From Pedobacter ginsengisoli (GTDB taxonomy: Bacteria; Bacteroidota; Bacteroidia; Sphingobacteriales; Sphingobacteriaceae): a stretch of DNA of 64,000 bases. Location: the NCBI RefSeq assembly GCF_002736205.1, contig NZ_CP024091.1, positions 682,001-746,000 on the forward strand, read 5' to 3'. This document shows positions 59,444-64,000 of the stretch, piece after piece. Each line of letters starts with the position of its first letter. Positions within the stretch are counted from its first letter, which is position 1. The translations under genes were made by a program, and so were the position numbers. Under the pieces are notes generated by a model. That model was not told the origin of the DNA. It saw only the letters and a list, made by a program, of their open reading frames with translations, and did no database searches.

Positions 59444-60103
59444 ATGCTGGATAAGAATGGTATTGCGAAACGTATCGCAAAAGAAATAAAGGATGGTTAC
59501 TACGTAAATCTGGGAATTGGTATCCCTACACTGGTAGCTAATTTTATACCCGAGGGAATTAATGTAGTGCTCCAATCAGAAAACGGTTTGTTGGGTATGG
59601 GGCCTTTCCCATTTGAAGGAGAAGAAGATGCCGATTTAATCAATGCCGGTAAACAGACCATTACAACTTTGCCGGGATCATCTATATTCGACTCGGCAAT
59701 GAGTTTTGGTATGATCAGAAGTCAGAAAATTGATCTGACCATACTAGGTGCCATGGAAGTATCAGAAAACGGCGATATAGCCAACTGGAAAATACCCGGT
59801 AAAATGGTAAAGGGAATGGGAGGCGCGATGGACCTGGTAGCCTCTGCAAAGAACATAATAGTTGCCATGCAGCATGTAAATAAAGCTGGCGAAAGTAAGC
59901 TGTTGCCAAAATGTACTTTGCCGCTTACCGGAGTAAATTGCATAAAAAAAGTAGTTACTGAATTGGCCGTATTGGATATATTGCCCGAAGGTGGCTTTAG
60001 GTTAATTGAAAGGGCACCGGGAGTTAGTGTTGATTACATTAAGCAAGTTACAGCAGGTAAACTTTTTGCTGATGACAATATAGCTGAGATGATATTTGAT
60101 TAA
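59444..60103 (+). CDS. 3-oxoacid CoA-transferase, subunit B
   Basis: 219 residues. Beta subunit with LGIGIPTLVANFIPEG and the catalytic Glu in LQSENGLLGMGP, which forms the glutamyl-CoA thioester. GAMEVSENGDIANWKIPGKMVKGMGGAMDL is the family signature (MGGAMDL). It pairs with the gene just upstream. The plus-strand unit ends at the hairpin at 60120-60150. Confidence 0.92.
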   Translation: MLDKNGIAKRIAKEIKDGYYVNLGIGIPTLVANFIPEGINVVLQSENGLLGMGPFPFEGEEDADLINAGKQTITTLPGSSIFDSAMSFGMIRSQKIDLTILGAMEVSENGDIANWKIPGKMVKGMGGAMDLVASAKNIIVAMQHVNKAGESKLLPKCTLPLTGVNCIKKVVTELAVLDILPEGGFRLIERAPGVSVDYIKQVTAGKLFADDNIAEMIFD

Positions 60104-60119
60104 TATTAATCATGCAAAC

Positions 60120-60150
60120 ATAAACAGGCTTATTCGGCCTGTTTATATTT
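60120..60150. terminator. Hairpin between CoA-transferase and uridine kinase genes
   Basis: 10-bp perfect stem ATAAACAGGC/GCCTGTTTAT with a 7-nt loop, between convergent genes; the loop contains the stop codon of the minus-strand gene. The T-tract is short, so efficiency is uncertain. Confidence 0.55.
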
Positions 60151-60783
60151 ACAATATTTTTCCTTCAAATCCACTGAAATTTCTTCAGTTATTTTGATGA
60201 TGTCATCAGGGATGTCATTATTATTTACAACAACCTGATCACATTGGCCCTTATAAGGCAATAAGAACTCTTTGTAAGCAGGAACAACATGATTGTGCCA
60301 TTTATAAAGCACATCTTCTTCAGGGTAGCCACGCTCTATACCGTCGCGTTTAATTCTGCGATCTAATGCTACAGATTCTTCTGCCTCAATAAAAATTGTG
60401 TAATCAAGAAGCGCAGCAATTTCCTTAAAATGCAAAATAAAAAGACCCTCTACAATAATAATAGGGGCGGGATTTATCTCCAGTATTTTAGTTACTGCCA
60501 GTGGATTGTTGAAATTGTATTCTTTTTTATAAACAACTTCACCCTTCAAAAGCTTCTTAATATCAAACAGAAATTGCTGATCGTCAATAGTTGAAGGTAA
60601 ATCAAAGTTGTATAGTTTATTTTCTTCCTGAGTCATTTCACCTGCCGGAATGTAATAATCATCCTGTGAAATCAATGTTATCTCATCATTTTTAAAATGA
60701 TGAAGAAAACAGTTCAGAAAGAAGGTTTTGCCGGATCCGCTACCACCCGCAATACCGATAATAAAGGGCTTATTATTGTTCAT
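60130..60783 (-). CDS. udk: Uridine kinase
   Basis: 217 residues. P-loop GIAGGSGSGKTFFLN, then SQDDYYIPAGEM, NFDLPSTIDDQQF and VEGLFILHF, the acid and base-binding motifs of uridine/cytidine kinase. It phosphorylates uridine to UMP in pyrimidine salvage. RRIKRDGIERGYPEEDVLYKWHNHV is the lid region. It overlaps the upstream LysM gene by 11 nt. Confidence 0.93.
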   Translation of the reverse strand: MNNNKPFIIGIAGGSGSGKTFFLNCFLHHFKNDEITLISQDDYYIPAGEMTQEENKLYNFDLPSTIDDQQFLFDIKKLLKGEVVYKKEYNFNNPLAVTKILEINPAPIIIVEGLFILHFKEIAALLDYTIFIEAEESVALDRRIKRDGIERGYPEEDVLYKWHNHVVPAYKEFLLPYKGQCDQVVVNNNDIPDDIIKITEEISVDLKEKYCKYKQAE

Positions 60784-61975
60784 TCTCTTGTCCGCCGTAT
60801 GTTAAATTGCAATAAAATCTTTTGTCTAAAGCGCCTAGTGCATCAGCAACCGCTTTAGTCATTACAATTATAACATCTTTTGTGGACTCATTTTCAGTAA
60901 ATTTACCAACAACCTTTGCAAAGGTTGATCTGTTACTCATTGGGTTGGTAATTTTCATTACTGTACCAATTGGAGCAGTTCTGTGCAAAACCAACATTTT
61001 GCTCGGATCAAGGTCATTGTCCGAAATCCATACAGCAGTTCCCTTTTCGTCGATCTGGTTTAATCCATATCTGCTTGCAGCATATTTTAGCGATGGGTCT
61101 TTGATAGAGTTTAAAGTATCTACCGGGTGTTCTGGCTCTGGTGGAGCCACAGGATACTGGCCTCTGATCCATAATTTCTGACCAACAGATAATGAATTGT
61201 CTGTCAGGTTATTTTTAGCTTTTAGCTGATCCATTGTTAATTTGTAGCGCGTTGCAATAGAGTACATCGTCTCGTTTGATGCAACAGTATGGATCAATAA
61301 CGGTTCGTTATCTTGTTTGGCCGAATCAGGTTTTGTAGTGTCTGGCTTAACAGGAGCAGGCTTTTGAATTGGCTGTGCGGGCTTAATACTGTCTTTTTTT
61401 ACCACAATAGCAACTGGATCTTTTGCTGTGTTTTCAACAGGTGGAGTGTTGATTTTTTCAGGATCAACAGTTTCCAAAGGTGTCCCGTCAGGAGATTTGG
61501 TAGCAGGTATTTTTAATAACTGTCCAATTTGTAAATTTATAGATCTAAGGTTATTAACCCTTTTAATTTCATTAACGGTAGTGCCATATTTTTCGGCCAG
61601 CATGTTAAGGTTCTCTTTTTTCTGCACGGCATGTTCTATAAGGTTGCCTTCGGCAGGAGTGTCAGTAGCAGTTGGCGCTAATGTTTCTTTTGTACTTGCT
61701 GTAGTGTTTTGATTAGCTGAAAAAGGTATGTCTGTTGGTACTTTAATAATAACCCCAATTTGAAGATACTTATTGTCGTTAAATGTCATAACGTATTTAG
61801 GAACAACATTGTATCTTCTACCTATTGAGTAGTAAGTGTCTTTTGCGACAACTTTATGGACGATCAATTTTTTACCGTTGTAATTCTCAACCCCTATTGA
61901 ATCTCTGGTGTTTGCTTTGGCTGATGTTAAACTAAGAAAAATGGCAAAGATTGATACTATATAATATTTATACAT
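60773..61975 (-). CDS. Exported three-LysM protein with C-terminal beta-barrel-like domain
   Basis: 400 residues from the ATG at 61975, whose signal peptide is MYKYYIVSIFAIFLSLTSAKA; a TTG at 62002 would add nine residues. Three LysM repeats bind peptidoglycan: HKVVAKDTYYSIGRRYNV, HAVQKKENLNMLAEKYGT and HTVASNETMYSIATRYKL, separated by Pro/Thr/Lys-rich linkers. The last 110 residues (HRTAPIGTVMKITNPMSNRSTFAKVVGKF) resemble an RlpA-like double-psi barrel. It is probably a periplasmic cell-wall protein. Overlap with udk implies a shared transcript. Confidence 0.88.
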   Translation of the reverse strand: MYKYYIVSIFAIFLSLTSAKANTRDSIGVENYNGKKLIVHKVVAKDTYYSIGRRYNVVPKYVMTFNDNKYLQIGVIIKVPTDIPFSANQNTTASTKETLAPTATDTPAEGNLIEHAVQKKENLNMLAEKYGTTVNEIKRVNNLRSINLQIGQLLKIPATKSPDGTPLETVDPEKINTPPVENTAKDPVAIVVKKDSIKPAQPIQKPAPVKPDTTKPDSAKQDNEPLLIHTVASNETMYSIATRYKLTMDQLKAKNNLTDNSLSVGQKLWIRGQYPVAPPEPEHPVDTLNSIKDPSLKYAASRYGLNQIDEKGTAVWISDNDLDPSKMLVLHRTAPIGTVMKITNPMSNRSTFAKVVGKFTENESTKDVIIVMTKAVADALGALDKRFYCNLTYGGQENEQ

Positions 61976-62157
61976 TAATTTTCTAATAAAGTAATTTCGC
62001 AATTATACGAATAATAAAAATAACCCCCGAATTGATAATATAAACGTTTCTTACAACTTACTATTGTATGTTTAAGAACATTTTTCAAACCATTTTTGTT
62101 AGATATTGTTATATTTTCAATTCCCGAGAGGGCGACAAAATAAAAAAAATAAATATT

Positions 62158-62637
62158 ATGGACGCAAAAGAAATCAGTTTAAATGAAAAGAAAGTAAAAC
62201 CCGTTGTAGATATGCTTAATGACTATTTGGCAAACTACCACGTTCATTATCAAAAATTAAGAGGATGCCACTGGAATATTAAAGGGCAGAATTTTTTTAC
62301 ACTACACATTAAGTTCGAAGAACTATATACGAATGCGCAGCTCACAATTGATGAGATTGCAGAGCGCGTTTTAACCCTTGGCAAAGCCCCTCATAGTCGT
62401 TTTGCTGATTATATTAAAGAATCTGCAATTAAAGAAATAAACACAATTGGTTTAAAAGACCTGGATATGGTTGATGCCGTTCTGGACGATATGGCTAAGC
62501 TAATTGAAATGGAACGTGAACTGCTTGATGCTACCGATAAAGCTGGCGATGATGGTTCTAACGATATGGTTAACAGATTTATGCAATTTAAAGAGAAAAA
62601 TACCTGGATGCTCCGTTCGTTTGCGGGCAAAAAGTAA
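62158..62637 (+). CDS. dps: Dps-family DNA-binding ferritin-like protein
   Basis: 159 residues from the ATG at 62158, which is preceded by an A-rich leader; an ATG at 62068 would add 30 residues foreign to the family. The ferroxidase centre residues are in YHVHYQKLRGCHWNIKGQNFFTLHIKFEELYTNA (His, Asp/Glu) and ERVLTLG. It forms 12-mers that store iron and protect DNA from peroxide. It lies downstream of a divergent LysM gene and ends with its own terminator. Confidence 0.92.
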   Translation: MDAKEISLNEKKVKPVVDMLNDYLANYHVHYQKLRGCHWNIKGQNFFTLHIKFEELYTNAQLTIDEIAERVLTLGKAPHSRFADYIKESAIKEINTIGLKDLDMVDAVLDDMAKLIEMERELLDATDKAGDDGSNDMVNRFMQFKEKNTWMLRSFAGKK

Positions 62638-62659
62638 GTATAGCTCTTATATATGTTGA

Positions 62660-62690
62660 TAAGACAAGCCCTCGGGCTTGTCTTATTTTT
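62660..62690 (+). terminator. Intrinsic terminator after dps
   Basis: 12-bp perfect stem TAAGACAAGCCC/GGGCTTGTCTTA with a 2-nt apex, effectively a 4-nt loop after fraying, followed by TTTTTTA. Confidence 0.85.
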
Positions 62691-62717
62691 TAGGGCCTGT
62701 TTTAAGTTCCATATCTC

Positions 62718-62750
62718 TTTTGTCAGGTAACCTTATGTTTAATATATTTG
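62718..62750 (+). promoter_or_regulatory. Promoter of the ubiD-family gene (TTTTG-N20-TATATTTG)
   Basis: TTTTG at 62718-62722 and a perfect TATATTTG at 62743-62750, spacer exactly 20 nt. The -7 box ends 7 nt before the ATG at 62758, so the transcript would have almost no leader. It is the best consensus promoter in the window. Confidence 0.6.
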
Positions 62751-62757
62751 GCCTGTA

Positions 62758-64000
62758 ATGGGATATAAAAGTTTAGCAGACTGCGTTGCCGATCTGGAAA
62801 AGCATGGGCATTTGATCAGGATAAAAGAAGAGGTTGATCCTTACCTTGAAATGGCTGCAATACACTTAAGGGTGTATGAACAGCAAGGGCCGGCCTTATA
62901 TTTCGAGAAAGTTAAAGGAAGCAAATTCCCCGCCGTATCAAATTTGTTTGGAACACTTGAACGTTCAAAATTCATGTTTCGTGATAGCCTGCCTAAGGTT
63001 GAACAACTTGTAAACCTTAGATCAGATCCTGTTAAAGCACTAAAAAATCCTTTTAAATTGCCTGGTATTGCTTTTACGGCATTAACCGCACTTCCTCTAA
63101 AACAGAGCTTGTTTAAGGCAACTTTTAGTAAAACTACCATTAGCGAATTGCCTCAAATTGTGAACTGGCCAATGGATGGTGGTCCTTTTATTACCATGCC
63201 TCAGGTTTATACTGAGGATATTGATAAGCCGGGAGTATTAAATGCCAATTTGGGCATGTATAGGATACAGCTGGCAGGTAACGATTACGAAACCAACAAA
63301 GAAATAGGATTACACTATCAGATACATAGGGGTATAGGCGTTCATCAATCAAAAGCCAATGCAAAAGGGCAGCCTTTAAAGGTGAGTATTTTTGTAGGCG
63401 GCCCCCCTTCTCATCCGCTGGCTGCGGTAATGCCATTGCCGGAAGGGCTTTCTGAAATGACTTTTGCTGGAGCCTTAGGTAACAGAAGATTCAGGTATTT
63501 TTATGATGATGAAGGATTTTGCATATCAGCTGATGCCGATTTTGTGATAACCGGTACCGTTTATCCGCAGGACAATAAACCCGAAGGGCCATTTGGCGAT
63601 CATTTGGGCTATTATAGCCTTATCCATCCGTTTCCTTTAATGAAAGTGCATAACGTGTATCATAGAAATGATGCAATATGGTCATTCACGGTGGTAGGCC
63701 GACCGCCACAGGAAGATACCAGTTTTGGTGCCCTGATCCATGAAATTGCAGGATCTGCTTTACCCAAAGAAATACATGGATTAAAGGAAGTAAACGCTGT
63801 AGATGCGGCAGGAGTGCATCCTTTATTGTTTGCCATTGGAAGCGAGCGTTATACTCCTTATTTAAAGGAAAGGAGACCTCAGGAAATTTTAACTATTGCA
63901 AATCACATTCTTGGTAAAAATCAGCTAAGCTTAGCTAAATACTTGTTTATAGCTGCAAGAGAAGACAATGAACAGCTAGATACCCATAACCTTTCTGGCT
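62758..64000 (+). CDS. UbiD-family prenyl-FMN-dependent decarboxylase (partial at 3' edge)
   Basis: The frame runs from ATG 62758 (MGYKSLADCVADLEKHGHLIRI) to the window end without a stop, 414 complete codons. UbiD motifs include the family N-terminus, GMYRIQLAGNDYETNKEIGLHYQIHRGIGVH, VFVGGPPSHPLAAVMPLPEG-like core (IFVGGPPSHPL), and EGPFGDHLGYYS with the catalytic Glu-Arg-Glu type environment. It decarboxylates aromatic or unsaturated acids with prenyl-FMN made by UbiX (35293). Given mqnC and the futalosine route, it may be MqnL, which decarboxylates the prenylated naphthoate; UbiD specificity cannot be decided here. Confidence 0.9.
   Translation, partial: MGYKSLADCVADLEKHGHLIRIKEEVDPYLEMAAIHLRVYEQQGPALYFEKVKGSKFPAVSNLFGTLERSKFMFRDSLPKVEQLVNLRSDPVKALKNPFKLPGIAFTALTALPLKQSLFKATFSKTTISELPQIVNWPMDGGPFITMPQVYTEDIDKPGVLNANLGMYRIQLAGNDYETNKEIGLHYQIHRGIGVHQSKANAKGQPLKVSIFVGGPPSHPLAAVMPLPEGLSEMTFAGALGNRRFRYFYDDEGFCISADADFVITGTVYPQDNKPEGPFGDHLGYYSLIHPFPLMKVHNVYHRNDAIWSFTVVGRPPQEDTSFGALIHEIAGSALPKEIHGLKEVNAVDAAGVHPLLFAIGSERYTPYLKERRPQEILTIANHILGKNQLSLAKYLFIAAREDNEQLDTHNLSG

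Noticed and set aside
62068-62157. 30-residue N-terminal extension of Dps
   Set aside because: The extension does not resemble Dps N-termini, and the ATG at 62158 has the A-rich leader typical of this genome.
1-64000. tRNA, rRNA, CRISPR, prophage or insertion sequence
   Set aside because: No cloverleaf-like sequences with CCA-type ends, no regular direct-repeat arrays with spacers, and no transposase or phage structural genes were recognised by reading; a covariance-model scan could still find a small RNA gene.

Overview
This window looks like a chromosomal segment of a Bacteroidota member, most likely a Pedobacter-like Sphingobacteriaceae. The base composition is AT-rich, upstream regions carry the Bacteroidota promoter pattern TTTG-N20-TAnnTTTG, and start sites show A-rich leaders instead of strong Shine-Dalgarno sequences. 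Several families typical of that phylum are present: alternative GlmU (TIGR03991-like), DUF3857 transglutaminases, GT117/DUF2723, DUF4296, type B L31 without zinc cysteines, a propeller-Y_Y_Y-LytS kinase, and the futalosine menaquinone pathway. The genus is an inference from the gene set. No tRNA, rRNA, CRISPR array, insertion sequence or prophage was recognised.

Layout. 1-5.6 kb: the start of lysS, an acyl-CoA synthetase, an iscS-iscU-iscA operon (minus strand), methylmalonyl-CoA epimerase and ribosomal protein L31. 5.6-11.5 kb: alternative glmU, tpiA, prmA and an Mpl-like ligase, then a small XRE regulator, a GNAT-fold protein and a poly-aspartate protein. 11.9-17.4 kb: a LytTR regulator and propeller histidine kinase overlapping by 11 nt, divergent from two exported ferritin-like proteins. 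17.4-25.1 kb: mqnC, an active/inactive M16 peptidase pair and two exported DUF3857 transglutaminase-like proteins, one without its catalytic Cys. 25.2-35.1 kb: an accessory carbohydrate region with a double SGNH esterase, a GH109-type oxidoreductase, GH29 fucosidase, AraC regulator, lone receiver protein, lone resolvase-like domain and a sulfatase behind a 28-bp inverted repeat. 35.3-41.6 kb: ubiX, mtaB, lgt, an IMPase, a NifU-like protein, purB and a small lipoprotein. 41.8-43.5 kb: an ECF sigma factor followed at once by a membrane protein joining an anti-sigma-like N-terminus to an HtrA/trypsin-like protease. 43.5-64 kb: housekeeping genes (DUF72, peroxiredoxin, GT117, TPR, THUMP-like methyltransferase, aspartate kinase, PLPBP, MutS2, CoA transferase, uridine kinase, LysM protein, Dps) and a ubiD homologue cut by the window end.

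How the parts connect. The isc operon and the separate NifU-like protein form Fe-S assembly capacity that radical-SAM enzymes here (MqnC, MtaB) would need. MqnC together with UbiX- and UbiD-family genes fits menaquinone synthesis by the futalosine route. The 25-35 kb genes read as a small glycan-degrading locus without SusC/SusD genes in view; two LacI/PurR-like operator sequences lie near its glycosidase genes. The sigma factor/protease pair is the best candidate for a self-contained, little-described signalling system: the protease faces the periplasm and is covalently joined to the presumed sigma-binding segment. A second recurring signal is a set of promoters whose -7 element ends only 3-7 nt before the start codon, suggesting leaderless mRNAs.
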